Assembly: GCA_947627135.1 (NCBI GenBank) | Contig: CANQUV010000003.1 | Coordinates: forward strand, 62,001 to 126,000 | DNA length: 64,000 nucleotides | Direction of reading: 5' to 3' | Source: an uncultured Clostridia bacterium | GTDB taxonomy: Bacteria; Bacillota; Clostridia; Oscillospirales; Acutalibacteraceae | In this document: positions 1 through 10,097 of the stretch, one piece after another | How the letters are laid out: every line of letters starts with the position of its first letter | How positions within the stretch are numbered: position 1 is the first letter of the stretch | The notes under the pieces: model-generated | Databases searched by the model: none | What the model was told of the DNA's origin: nothing | The model's input: the letters and a program-made list of their open reading frames with translations, nothing else | Made by a program: the position numbers and the translations under genes

Positions 1-1051
1 TACAAACGGGAAGTTTTTGTATAGTGCAATTAATAATTTTTCACCTTATGATACAATGGATTTTTTTCAAGAGCAAGGCTTAAAAATCAAGATTGAAAGA
101 GGAAATAGAGTATTTCCCGTATCGGATAAAGCTTTGGATGTTGTAGATACAATGCGTGATTACGCAGTCAAAAACGGGGCAAGAATTATTAATGATACAG
201 CAAAGGCATTAATAATAAACAACGGTAAAGTTACAGGAGTAAAAACTGAAAAACAAAATTATGACTGTGACAGCGTGATTATTTGTTGCGGAGGAATGAG
301 TTACCCATTAACAGGCTCAACGGGAGACGGATATATTCTTGCAAAGCAGGCGGGACATACAATTGCTGAAATAAAACCGTCTTTAGTGCCGCTTGAAAGT
401 CCGGATAAGTGCTGCAAGGATATGCAAGGACTCTCACTAAAAAATATTACGTTAAAATTAGAAGATAAAAAATCCAATAAGATTTTATATTCTGATTTCG
501 GAGAAATGCTGTTTACGCATTTCGGTATTTCAGGGCCTACTGTTTTAAGTGCAAGCTCACATATAAAAAATACAGATAATTACGATTTATACGCTTTAAT
601 TGACTTAAAACCGGCACTTTCAAATGAACAGCTTGATACAAGGCTGTTGCGTGACTTTTCGGAAAATATCAATAAAGCTGTTTCAAATTCTTTTTCAAAG
701 CTTTTACCTAAAAAGTTAATTCCTGTTATTTTACAGCGATGGGGAGTACCGTTTGATAAAAAGTGTAATTCCATAACAAAAAAAGAGAGAACCCAATTAA
801 TAAGCATACTTAAAAATTTTGAAATAAAAATCAGCGGTTTCAGACCGGTTAAAGAAGCGATCGTCACATCAGGAGGGGTAAAGGTTTCAGAAATTAATCC
901 CAAAACTATGGAAAGCAGACTTTGCAAAGGACTTTACTTTGCAGGAGAAGTAATAGATGTTGATGCCTACACAGGAGGATTTAATTTACAAATTGCCTGG
1001 AGTACAGGAAAATTAAGCGGTGAAAATGCCGCATACGGAAAGGAAGAATAA
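1..1051 (+). CDS. HI0933/YhiN-family NAD(P)/FAD-dependent oxidoreductase, 5' truncated by window edge
   Basis: The reading frame is open from base 2, so the gene begins upstream of the window and an apparent TTG start at 17 is not the true one. The N-terminal FAD-binding GxGxxG segment (roughly the first 60-70 residues of the family) is therefore missing. What remains matches the HI0933 flavoprotein family: an RVFP segment, an ICCGGMSYP segment, a GISGPTVL segment, and a C-terminal GLYFAGEVIDVDAYTGGFN block that completes the FAD site. The biochemical role of the family is not established. The stop lies one base before cmk, so the two are very likely co-transcribed. Confidence 0.88.
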   Translation, partial: TNGKFLYSAINNFSPYDTMDFFQEQGLKIKIERGNRVFPVSDKALDVVDTMRDYAVKNGARIINDTAKALIINNGKVTGVKTEKQNYDCDSVIICCGGMSYPLTGSTGDGYILAKQAGHTIAEIKPSLVPLESPDKCCKDMQGLSLKNITLKLEDKKSNKILYSDFGEMLFTHFGISGPTVLSASSHIKNTDNYDLYALIDLKPALSNEQLDTRLLRDFSENINKAVSNSFSKLLPKKLIPVILQRWGVPFDKKCNSITKKERTQLISILKNFEIKISGFRPVKEAIVTSGGVKVSEINPKTMESRLCKGLYFAGEVIDVDAYTGGFNLQIAWSTGKLSGENAAYGKEE

Positions 1052-1052
1052 T

Positions 1053-1721
1053 ATGCCTATTGCGATTGCAATCGACGGTCCTGCCGGAGCAGGAAAATCC
1101 ACAATAGCTAAATTAGCGGCTAAACAGCTTAACTTTATTTATGTTGATACAGGAGCATTGTACAGAACAGTTGGTTTAGCGGCAACAAAAAATAATGTTG
1201 AGCCAAAAACATCTGAAGAAATAGATGAACTTTTAAGAAAAATTAAGGTAGAGCTTACATTTAATGATAAAAACGAACAAATTGTTTTGCTTGATGGTGA
1301 AGATGTTTCATCTCAAATAAGAACTCCTGAGGCATCTATGATGGCATCTGCAATTTCTGCAGTTCCGGCAGTCAGGGCATATCTGCTCGATTTGCAGCGT
1401 AATATAGCAAAGACAAATAATGTAATTATGGACGGCAGAGATATTGGAACAGTTGTTTTGCCAAATGCGCAGATAAAGATTTTTCTGTCAGCGGACCCTG
1501 AAGAAAGAGCAAAACGCCGTTACGATGAACTTATTGAAAAAGGAATGAAGGTAAAATATGAAGATATTCTGGCAGATGTAATTGAGCGAGATTATAATGA
1601 TTCTCATAGAGAAATTGCACCTTTAAAACCTGCTGAAGACAGCATTATGGTTAATACAACAGGAAATACACTTAAACAGTCTGTTGAGCTTCTCATAGAA
1701 ATTATGAAGGAGAATATGTAA
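1053..1721 (+). CDS. cmk: Cytidylate kinase
   Basis: This 222-residue protein should phosphorylate CMP and dCMP to the diphosphates with ATP, in the cytoplasm. A P-loop GPAGAGKST sits at residues 9-17, VDTGALYR follows, and DGRDIGTVV plus the Arg-rich ADPEERAKRR lid segment are present, all as expected for bacterial CMK. The ATG at 1053 is preferred over an in-frame start at 1020 because it is preceded by GGAAAGGAAG and gives the normal family N-terminus. It starts one base after the flavoprotein stop and shares a TAATG overlap with plsC. The order cmk, plsC, S1-type gene is a conserved Firmicutes arrangement. Confidence 0.96.
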   Translation: MPIAIAIDGPAGAGKSTIAKLAAKQLNFIYVDTGALYRTVGLAATKNNVEPKTSEEIDELLRKIKVELTFNDKNEQIVLLDGEDVSSQIRTPEASMMASAISAVPAVRAYLLDLQRNIAKTNNVIMDGRDIGTVVLPNAQIKIFLSADPEERAKRRYDELIEKGMKVKYEDILADVIERDYNDSHREIAPLKPAEDSIMVNTTGNTLKQSVELLIEIMKENM

Positions 1722-2353
1722 TGAAGCAATCAAAGATACTTTATAAAATCGGTCGTGTTGTTTGCAGACCAATTTTCAAAATTCTGTACAGATATAAAGT
1801 TGTAAACAGCGAGGCAATTCCCAATGACGGTAAAGGATATTTGATTGCCTGTAATCACTTGTCATATTCAGACCCGGTTCTGATAGGATTAGCACAAAAA
1901 AGAAATTCATTTTTTATGGCAAAAGCAGAACTTTTTAAAAACAAGTTTTTTGCTTCATTAATTAGAGCATTAGGGGCCTTTCCTGTTGAAAGAGGCGCAG
2001 GTGACGGAAAAGCAATTAATATAGGTGAGCAGCTGCTTAAAGAGGGAAACCTTGTTACGATTTTCATTGAGGGAGGGCGTTCAAAAACAGGTGAACTTAT
2101 GCGACCGAGAAGCGGTGCGGCATTGGTAGCACTTCAAACCGGCATTCCAATCATTCCTGCATGCATAACAATAATAGGCAATTCAGCACATACATTCTCA
2201 AAAAGAGTTATCCACTTTGGTGAACCAATGTCAAAAGAGGAATTAGGCCTTATATCAGGGGACAGAAGAGAACTTAAAATTGCAAGTGAAAAAATTATGG
2301 GTAAAATCAAAGAATTTAGGGAGAAGGACTTAAGTGAATATAAGAGTAGCTGA
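1721..2353 (+). CDS. plsC: 1-acyl-sn-glycerol-3-phosphate acyltransferase
   Basis: This 210-residue membrane-associated acyltransferase should acylate lysophosphatidic acid to phosphatidic acid in phospholipid synthesis. The HX4D catalytic motif is NHLSYSD with His46 and Asp51. The glycerol-phosphate-binding block is FIEGGRSKTGEL around residues 115-126, where many homologs have EGTRS, so EGGRS is a mild variant. The start overlaps the cmk stop (TAATG) and the 3' end overlaps the ispH-S1 start by 20 bases, so translation is probably coupled through the operon. Confidence 0.93.
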   Translation: MKQSKILYKIGRVVCRPIFKILYRYKVVNSEAIPNDGKGYLIACNHLSYSDPVLIGLAQKRNSFFMAKAELFKNKFFASLIRALGAFPVERGAGDGKAINIGEQLLKEGNLVTIFIEGGRSKTGELMRPRSGAALVALQTGIPIIPACITIIGNSAHTFSKRVIHFGEPMSKEELGLISGDRRELKIASEKIMGKIKEFREKDLSEYKSS

Positions 2354-4490
2354 ATCGGCAGGTTTCTGCTTTGGAGTAAACAGAGCGGTGAATATGGTAT
2401 ATTCGCTGATTAATGAAAATAAAAAGGTCTGCACCTTTGGTCCTATAATACACAATATGGAAATGGTGCATGAGCTTGAAGAAAAAGGGTGTTATTCAGT
2501 ATCAAATTTGAATGATGTTCCTGAAGACTCAACTCTTGTAATAAGAAGTCACGGTGTACCTTTTGAAATAACTGAAGATATAAAAAAGAGTGGAATTTTA
2601 TGCGCAGACGCAACTTGTCCATTTGTAAGAAAAATTCACAATATTGTTAATAATGAAAGTATTGATGGGCGAACGATATTAGTAGCAGGAAATAGAAACC
2701 ATCCTGAAGTAAAAGGAATTATAAGCCATTGTAAAGGTGAATTATTTACATTTAATAACGAAGAAGAATTGCAGGAAATTGCTAATAATTTTCTCATTGA
2801 GAAAAATAGACCGATATCAGTAGTTGCTCAAACAACTTTTGATACAAAAGAGTGGAAAAAATGTTTAAAAACTGTAAAAAAGGTCTATACAAATGCAAAA
2901 ATTTTTGATACAATATGTAATGCTACGGCAGTTCGTCAGAATGAAGCACAGCAAATAGCCGCAAAATCTGACCTGATGATTGTAATAGGTGACAGACACT
3001 CTTCAAATACAAGAAAGCTGTTTGACATTTGCAAACGCAAATGCAATAACACATTTCTTATTGAAACCGCAAAGGAATTGGATCTAAGTGCTTTGAAAGC
3101 TGCAAAATCAATTGGCGTAACAGCCGGAGCGTCAACTCCGTCAAGGATTATAAAGGAGGTACTGGATAAAATGAGTGAAGAAATTAAATCCAGCGTAACA
3201 AACGAAAATGAAGAATCTTTTGAGGCATTACTTGAGGAAAGCCTCAAAAACTTAAATACAAATGAGAGGGTAAAAGGCGTAGTTGTCAGCATTGATCCAA
3301 CAGCAGTTTATGTTGATGTAGGCAGAAAGCAAACAGGATTTATTCCTGCTGATGAGATTTCAAATGATCCCACAGTCTTGCCTCAAGACGCCGTAAAAAT
3401 CGGAGATGAACTTGATCTTTTAATTATGAAAACTAACGATCAGGAAGGCACAATTATGCTTTCAAAGCGTCGTGTAGATGCTCAAAAAGGCTGGGAAGAA
3501 CTTGAAGAAAAGACTGAAACAAAAGAAGTTCTTACAGGTAAAGTTGCGGCGGCTGTAAAAGGCGGCGTATCAGTAATTTATAATAATGTCAGAATTTTTG
3601 TTCCTGCGTCACAGGCTGCTGTTTCAAAAAATACAAATCTTGAAGAATTAGTTGGAAAAGAAGTTAAATTCAGACTTATTGAGGTTTCACAGCGTGGCAG
3701 AAGAAAACAAGCGGTAGGTTCAATTCGTTCTGTACTTATGGACGAAATAAATAAGAAACGTGATGAATTCTGGCAGTCGGTTGAAGTAGGAAAAGAATAT
3801 ACGGGCATTGTCCGCTCAATAGAAAACTACGGTGCTTTTGTTGATTTAGGCGGCGTTTCCGGTATGATTCACATTTCCGAGCTTTCTTGGCAGCGTATAA
3901 AACATCCGTCAGAAGTTGTAAAAGTCGGTGACGAAGTTAAGGTTTATATTAAAAATATCAACGAAGAAACTCATAAAATTTCTCTTGGTTATAAAGACCC
4001 TAACTCAAATCCATGGGAGATTTTAAAAAGAGATTTTCCTGTTAATACAGTGGCAAAGGTAAAAATTGTAGGTCTTACAGACTTTGGTGCATTTGCAAAC
4101 ATTATTCCCGGAGTAGACGGACTTATCCATATTTCGCAAATTGCTAATAAGAGAATTGAAAAACCGTCAGATGTTTTAAAAGTCGGCGATGAAGTTGAAG
4201 CTAAAATTACTGTTATTGATTTAGAGAAAAAACGTGTTAGTCTTTCTATTCGTGCGTTACTTCCGCAGGAAGAACCTCCAAAGGATGAAGAGGTAAAGGT
4301 TGCAGAATTTTCTGATGATACTTCTGAGAATACACCTGCAGTTGTTACGGAAAAAGCATTAACAGATAAAGCTGTTGAAAAAGCTCCGGTTAAGGAAACT
4401 CCGGTTGAGGTTGCAACAGAAAAAACTTCTCAAGAAACAAGTGATGCTGACTCTGAAACACCTGCTGATGAGGAGACAACCGCAGAATAA
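2334..4490 (+). CDS. ispH: Bifunctional 4-hydroxy-3-methylbut-2-enyl diphosphate reductase (IspH) / S1 RNA-binding protein
   Basis: A 718-residue natural fusion. Residues 1-283 are IspH/LytB, the last enzyme of the MEP isoprenoid pathway: the three Fe-S ligands are Cys12, Cys95 and Cys195, with active-site His40, His123 and Glu125 also present. Residues about 312-383, 400-465, 485-557 and 570-643 are four S1 RNA-binding repeats, as in ribosomal protein S1. The last 70 or so residues are an acidic, Thr/Glu-rich low-complexity tail. The start is a GTG at 2334 with GGGAGAAGG upstream, inside the plsC 3' end. The same fusion is known across Clostridia; here it follows cmk and plsC. No frameshift separates the halves. 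Confidence 0.95.
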   Translation: MNIRVAESAGFCFGVNRAVNMVYSLINENKKVCTFGPIIHNMEMVHELEEKGCYSVSNLNDVPEDSTLVIRSHGVPFEITEDIKKSGILCADATCPFVRKIHNIVNNESIDGRTILVAGNRNHPEVKGIISHCKGELFTFNNEEELQEIANNFLIEKNRPISVVAQTTFDTKEWKKCLKTVKKVYTNAKIFDTICNATAVRQNEAQQIAAKSDLMIVIGDRHSSNTRKLFDICKRKCNNTFLIETAKELDLSALKAAKSIGVTAGASTPSRIIKEVLDKMSEEIKSSVTNENEESFEALLEESLKNLNTNERVKGVVVSIDPTAVYVDVGRKQTGFIPADEISNDPTVLPQDAVKIGDELDLLIMKTNDQEGTIMLSKRRVDAQKGWEELEEKTETKEVLTGKVAAAVKGGVSVIYNNVRIFVPASQAAVSKNTNLEELVGKEVKFRLIEVSQRGRRKQAVGSIRSVLMDEINKKRDEFWQSVEVGKEYTGIVRSIENYGAFVDLGGVSGMIHISELSWQRIKHPSEVVKVGDEVKVYIKNINEETHKISLGYKDPNSNPWEILKRDFPVNTVAKVKIVGLTDFGAFANIIPGVDGLIHISQIANKRIEKPSDVLKVGDEVEAKITVIDLEKKRVSLSIRALLPQEEPPKDEEVKVAEFSDDTSENTPAVVTEKALTDKAVEKAPVKETPVEVATEKTSQETSDADSETPADEETTAE

Positions 4491-4502
4491 TTTTTGAATT
4501 TC

Positions 4503-4528
4503 AGGGCATTCTCTAGTAAGGATGCCCT
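4503..4528 (+). terminator. Candidate terminator after ispH-S1
   Basis: A 7-bp stem (AGGGCAT at 4503-4509, ATGCCCT at 4522-4528) with a 12-base loop follows the stop by 12 bases. The T-run after it is short (TTGTTT), so termination may be weak. Confidence 0.55.
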
Positions 4529-4679
4529 TTGTTTAAAACAATGAGTTGTCAGTTCTTAAAAAGTCAAATTATTTGTATATTTATTTTTTTCAAATATTAT
4601 ATTTTTGATAAACATAAAAAATTTTCCGTATTTTATGTGTAAAAATATTTGTTCAGGATTTTATAAGCAGGTGATTGTT

Positions 4680-5231
4680 TTGTATGAAGATATAAAAGAA
4701 GAAAGTAAAAAGGTTTTTACTGAATTGATTGAAAAATCAAATCTTAAAAAAGGTGATTTGCTTGTAATAGGATGTTCAACAAGTGAAATAATCGGTTCAA
4801 TTATCGGTTCTAATTCTCAAATCGATGTGGCTGAAGCACTTTTTGAGAGCTTCTATCCTATAATGAAGGAAAAAGGAATATATATTGCCGCACAGTGTTG
4901 TGAACATTTAGGAAGGGTTTTGTGTATTGAAAGAGAATATGCAGAAAAACATTTAATTCCTATAGTAAATGTAATTCCTCAACCCAAAGCAGGAGGAAGC
5001 CTTGCAACAACGGCATATAAAACATTTAAAGATCCGGTAATGGTTGAGCATATAAAAGCCGATGCGGGAATAGATATAGGGGGAACTCTAATAGGTATGA
5101 ATTTAAAGGAAGTAGCAGTTCCGTTGAGATTAAGCGTTACAAAAATAGGCTGCGCCAATATTATATGTGCAAGAACCCGACCTAAATTTGTAGGGGGTGA
5201 AAGGGCAGTATATGATAAAACTTTAATGTAA
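4680..5231 (+). CDS. YwlG/TIGR01440-family (DUF436) protein
   Basis: A 183-residue protein of the family typified by B. subtilis YwlG; its function is unknown. Recognisable blocks are LLVIGCSTSEIIGS near the N-terminus, AAQCCEHLGRVLCIERE in the middle, and RLSVTKIGCANIICARTRPKFVGGERAVYD at the C-terminus. The frame is open back to 4605, but the TTG at 4680 preceded by AGGTG at 4668-4672 gives the standard family N-terminus and length, so I place the start there. The upstream part is AT-rich and would add an unlikely 25-residue extension. It lies 9 bases upstream of the HD-domain gene. Confidence 0.85.
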   Translation: MYEDIKEESKKVFTELIEKSNLKKGDLLVIGCSTSEIIGSIIGSNSQIDVAEALFESFYPIMKEKGIYIAAQCCEHLGRVLCIEREYAEKHLIPIVNVIPQPKAGGSLATTAYKTFKDPVMVEHIKADAGIDIGGTLIGMNLKEVAVPLRLSVTKIGCANIICARTRPKFVGGERAVYDKTLM

Positions 5232-5240
5232 AGAGGTAAT

Positions 5241-5819
5241 ATGATGACTGCAAAGGAAGAATTTTTAAAAATATATACAGAAAACATAACAAGAGAAGGA
5301 AGCAATAGACTTCTTGAATGGCTGGAAAAAACCGATTTTTTTACTGCACCTGCAAGTTCCAAATATCATTGTGCCTGTGAAAACGGACTTGTTATGCATT
5401 CTGTAAGTGTTTTTAATACGATGGTAGAAAAGCATTTTGATGATGAACATGATAATATGGAAAGCTTTGCAATATGTGCGTTGCTCCATGATTTATGCAA
5501 GGCACAGTTTTATAAGGTATCTACCAGAAATGTAAAGAATGAACACACGGGACAATGGGAAAAAGTTCCCTTTTACGCCATTGAGGACAGCTTTCCTTAC
5601 GGTCACGGAGAAAAGTCGGTTTTCTTAATCGAACGCTTTATGAGACTTAAAATTGATGAAGCTATGGCAATCAGGTGGCACATGGGAGAATTCGGAGATT
5701 CAAACAGCTTTACAATAAGCAAAGCCTATGAGCGTTACCCGCTTGCAGTTAAGCTTCACCTTGCAGATTTAGAATCTACATATTTAAGAGAGAAAGGTAC
5801 ATCAGCAGTAAATAAATAA
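5241..5819 (+). CDS. HD-domain hydrolase
   Basis: A 192-residue predicted metal-dependent phosphohydrolase. The HD signature is visible: His53 in VMHSVS, the doublet His83-Asp84 in LLHDLCK, and a further His in the RWHMGE segment near residue 147. The substrate cannot be told from the sequence; HD proteins of this shape include phosphodiesterases and nucleotidases. AAGAGGTAAT lies just upstream of two consecutive ATG codons, and the first is used here. It is nine bases after the YwlG-like gene and 16 bases before ligA, which suggests a small operon. Confidence 0.85.
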   Translation: MMTAKEEFLKIYTENITREGSNRLLEWLEKTDFFTAPASSKYHCACENGLVMHSVSVFNTMVEKHFDDEHDNMESFAICALLHDLCKAQFYKVSTRNVKNEHTGQWEKVPFYAIEDSFPYGHGEKSVFLIERFMRLKIDEAMAIRWHMGEFGDSNSFTISKAYERYPLAVKLHLADLESTYLREKGTSAVNK

Positions 5820-5832
5820 GCAAGGAATGTAG

Positions 5833-7821
<1,989 letters not shown>

Positions 7822-7873
7822 AACTTTTTAGACAAGATAAACAAAGTATTTTAATTTTTTAAAAAATCCGCCA

Positions 7874-7902
7874 GGAACAAGGGTGTGCTCTTGACCCTGT
7901 CC
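7874..7902 (+). other. Unexplained bulged hairpin between ligA and spoIIIAA
   Basis: GGA-A-CA-A-GGGT (7874-7884) can pair with ACCC-TG-TCC (7894-7902), leaving two single-A bulges and a 9-base loop. It is GC-rich against an AT-rich background and is flanked by A-runs. It has no T-run, so it does not look like a terminator, and I could not match it to a known RNA family. Confidence 0.35.
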
Positions 7903-7958
7903 GTATCCAAAAAATTATAATTAATAGAATATAAAATTAACTGCTTTATGCGGCGAAA

Positions 7959-7996
7959 ATGACCTTTGAGTAAAATCAAAGGTCATATTTTTTTGT
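7959..7996 (+). terminator. Rho-independent terminator upstream of spoIIIA
   Basis: A perfect 11-bp stem (ATGACCTTTGA at 7959-7969, TCAAAGGTCAT at 7976-7986), a 6-base loop and then a run of T. It should stop transcription from the ligA side before the sporulation operon. Confidence 0.88.
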
Positions 7997-8011
7997 TTCT
8001 ATACATAAAAC
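7984..8011 (+). promoter_or_regulatory. Candidate sigma-E promoter of the spoIIIA operon
   Basis: CATATT at 7984-7989 and CATAAAAC at 8004-8011 are separated by 14 bases. This fits the B. subtilis sigma-E pattern (-35 ending ATATT, -10 CATACA-T, about 14 bases apart). It lies about 30 bases upstream of the spoIIIAA start, and the spoIIIA operon is sigma-E dependent in B. subtilis. The -35 overlaps the 3' arm of the preceding terminator. Confidence 0.6.
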
Positions 8012-8042
8012 TTATTAAGTTGAAATTTTGGAGGAATTATAA

Positions 8043-8993
8043 ATGAGCAGTTTAAATTTAAAGGAAAGATTTATTCAGGCCTCGTCGCCGTTAACCACAA
8101 ACATTAGCAGCAGAATGTTAATGCTTCCGGATTTTATTCAGGAAAGTGCACAGGAGATAAGAATAAGGCTTAACAGACCTGTGTCAATATCCTGTCCAGA
8201 TAATACATATTTTTTAACTGAAAATGGTTGTGTAACCAATAAAATAATAGACCAACCTATGTTATCTGCAAATAAAAAGGATATATCAGATATATTTCAT
8301 AATATTTGCAACTATTCAGTTTATTCAAGACAAAATGAAATTAAAAACGGTTTTGTTACAATGCAGGGAGGTCATAGAGCGGGTATTTGCGGTACAGCTG
8401 TAATTGAAAACGAAAAAATAAATAACATTCGTGATATATCGTCTATAAATATAAGAATCGCAAGAGAACATAAGGAGAGTGGTAAAGAAATTTTAAAAAA
8501 CATTAAATCATTTTCCGGAGGAGTTTTAATTTGCGGGAGTCCATGCAGCGGTAAAACTACGGTATTAAGAGATATAGCTCGTTTGATTTCCCTGGAATAT
8601 GACAAAAAGGTATCAATAGTAGATGAACGTGGAGAAATTGCAGGTACCGTTCAGGGAACTTTTCAAAACGATGTCGGGCTTTCTGATATTTTAGACGGCT
8701 ATTCTAAAGCAGAAGGTATTATACAATCTATTCGTTCTATGTCACCTGATGTTGTAATATGTGATGAAATAGGCGGATTTGACGATGTCAAAGCAATACT
8801 TCAGTACTCTAATTCAGGGGTTATATTTATTGCTACAATACATTGTAAAAATTCAAAAGAACTTATAAAAAAGCCCTTTATTAAAGAGCTGATAAAAGCA
8901 AATGTATTTGAAAAAGCAGTTTTTCTGCAGAACAGAAGAAATGCAGGAAAAATAAGCAACATCGTAAATTGTGGAGAAATTTTAAATGGTTAA
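8043..8993 (+). CDS. spoIIIAA: Stage III sporulation protein AA (ATPase)
   Basis: A 316-residue ATPase of the SpoIIIA-SpoIIQ channel that links mother cell and forespore. A Walker A motif GSPCSGKTT is at about residues 164-172, a Walker B-like VVICDEIGG follows, and DERGEIAG lies between them. The protein resembles secretion ATPases of type II and type IV systems. The start is preceded by TTGGAGGAATTATAA. It is first of eight consecutive spoIIIA genes and overlaps spoIIIAB by 8 bases. Confidence 0.96.
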   Translation: MSSLNLKERFIQASSPLTTNISSRMLMLPDFIQESAQEIRIRLNRPVSISCPDNTYFLTENGCVTNKIIDQPMLSANKKDISDIFHNICNYSVYSRQNEIKNGFVTMQGGHRAGICGTAVIENEKINNIRDISSINIRIAREHKESGKEILKNIKSFSGGVLICGSPCSGKTTVLRDIARLISLEYDKKVSIVDERGEIAGTVQGTFQNDVGLSDILDGYSKAEGIIQSIRSMSPDVVICDEIGGFDDVKAILQYSNSGVIFIATIHCKNSKELIKKPFIKELIKANVFEKAVFLQNRRNAGKISNIVNCGEILNG

Positions 8994-9492
8994 AATATTA
9001 GGTTGTATATTGTTTATTATATCGTCAAGCATGGCAGGTGTTTATTTTTCGCAAAAATTAAAAAACAGGTTAGAATTTTTAAAAGAGTTTATTTCATTTT
9101 TAAAATCACTTAAAATCCAATTAAGATATTGCAACGGAGATATATTTCAGATATTACCCCTTTGCAGCGACTCAAAAGTACTTAAAGTGTTTATAAAAAA
9201 CCTAACTGACCAAAGTGAAAATTATAGCTCTTTTTCAAAAATTTGGAATGATTCTGTCATAAATATTTCAAAATCTAACTGTTTAACCAAATCTGATGTA
9301 AACTCTATGTTTGAATTTGGGAGTAATTTAGGAACAACAGATGTGGAAGGTCAGCTAAATCATATAGAACTGTATATAGATATTTTTAATAAAAAATATG
9401 AAAATGCTTGTGAGGACTATAAAAGTAAGTCAAAGATTTATAAAACAATGGGATTTTTCATTGGAACAACAATAGCGATAATGATTGTATAA
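8986..9492 (+). CDS. spoIIIAB: Stage III sporulation protein AB
   Basis: A 168-residue protein with a short N-terminal hydrophobic segment, a helical middle and a second hydrophobic stretch at the very C-terminus (MGFFIGTTIAIMIV). This matches SpoIIIAB, which resembles the GspF-type inner-membrane platform of secretion systems. It starts inside the end of spoIIIAA. SLKIQLRYCNGDIFQILP near residue 45 corresponds to the conserved family region. Confidence 0.9.
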   Translation: MVKILGCILFIISSSMAGVYFSQKLKNRLEFLKEFISFLKSLKIQLRYCNGDIFQILPLCSDSKVLKVFIKNLTDQSENYSSFSKIWNDSVINISKSNCLTKSDVNSMFEFGSNLGTTDVEGQLNHIELYIDIFNKKYENACEDYKSKSKIYKTMGFFIGTTIAIMIV

Positions 9493-9505
9493 AGAGGTAA
9501 TTACT

Positions 9506-9700
9506 ATGGATGTAGATATGATTTTCAAAATTGCCGCAGTAGGAATAATCGTTGCAATTTTAAACCAGCTTCTTATTCGTTCAGGCAGAGAAGAGCAGGC
9601 TATGCTTACAACCCTTGCAGGATTAATTGTAGTTCTTACAATGATTGTAACTCAAATAAGCACACTTTTTTCTACAATAAAAACACTGTTTGGTTTGTAA
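9506..9700 (+). CDS. spoIIIAC: Stage III sporulation protein AC
   Basis: A 64-residue membrane protein with two transmembrane helices joined by a short loop containing the SGREEQA segment, typical of SpoIIIAC. The ATG at 9506 is chosen because AGAGG lies 10 bases upstream; an in-frame start at 9485 would overlap spoIIIAB and add seven atypical residues. It is a component of the mother-cell side of the channel. Confidence 0.93.
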   Translation: MDVDMIFKIAAVGIIVAILNQLLIRSGREEQAMLTTLAGLIVVLTMIVTQISTLFSTIKTLFGL

Positions 9701-9701
9701 A

Positions 9702-10097
9702 ATGAATATAGTAGGAATTTGTGCGTTAGCCGTAGTGACAGCCATAGTCTCTTTAACGCTAAAAAAATATAATGGCGAAATATCGTTAATGATTTGTATA
9801 GCAGGGTGTATTTTTATATTTTTGTCTCTGCTTTCATCTTTTACAACTCTTTATGATACAGTCAATAAAATATTATCGAATGCGGGAATTAATATAACAT
9901 ACATAACAGTTTTGTTAAAAGCAATAGGTATTTGCTTTCTAACCGAATTTGCCTGCGATTGCTGCAAGGACGCCGGACAAACTGCCCTTGCGAACAATGT
10001 ATCACTTGCAGGAAAAGTAATGGTGATTATAACAGCAATTCCTTTGTATAACGAAATTTTAAATACTGTACTTTCATTAACCGGAGGTGCAGTATGA
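9702..10097 (+). CDS. spoIIIAD: Stage III sporulation protein AD
   Basis: A 131-residue polytopic membrane protein with about four hydrophobic segments and the conserved EFACDCCKDAGQTALANNVSLAGK region seen in SpoIIIAD. The ATG at 9702 starts one base after the spoIIIAC stop; a start at 9690 would run into spoIIIAC. It overlaps spoIIIAE by four bases. Confidence 0.94.
   Translation: MNIVGICALAVVTAIVSLTLKKYNGEISLMICIAGCIFIFLSLLSSFTTLYDTVNKILSNAGINITYITVLLKAIGICFLTEFACDCCKDAGQTALANNVSLAGKVMVIITAIPLYNEILNTVLSLTGGAV

Noticed and set aside
4605..4679. N-terminal extension of the YwlG-like protein
   Set aside because: The 25 extra residues are not in the family and the TTG at 4680 has a proper ribosome site.
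7860..7910. SRP RNA or another known small RNA
   Set aside because: The conserved SRP helix-8 sequence and other known motifs are absent; only a bulged hairpin can be claimed.
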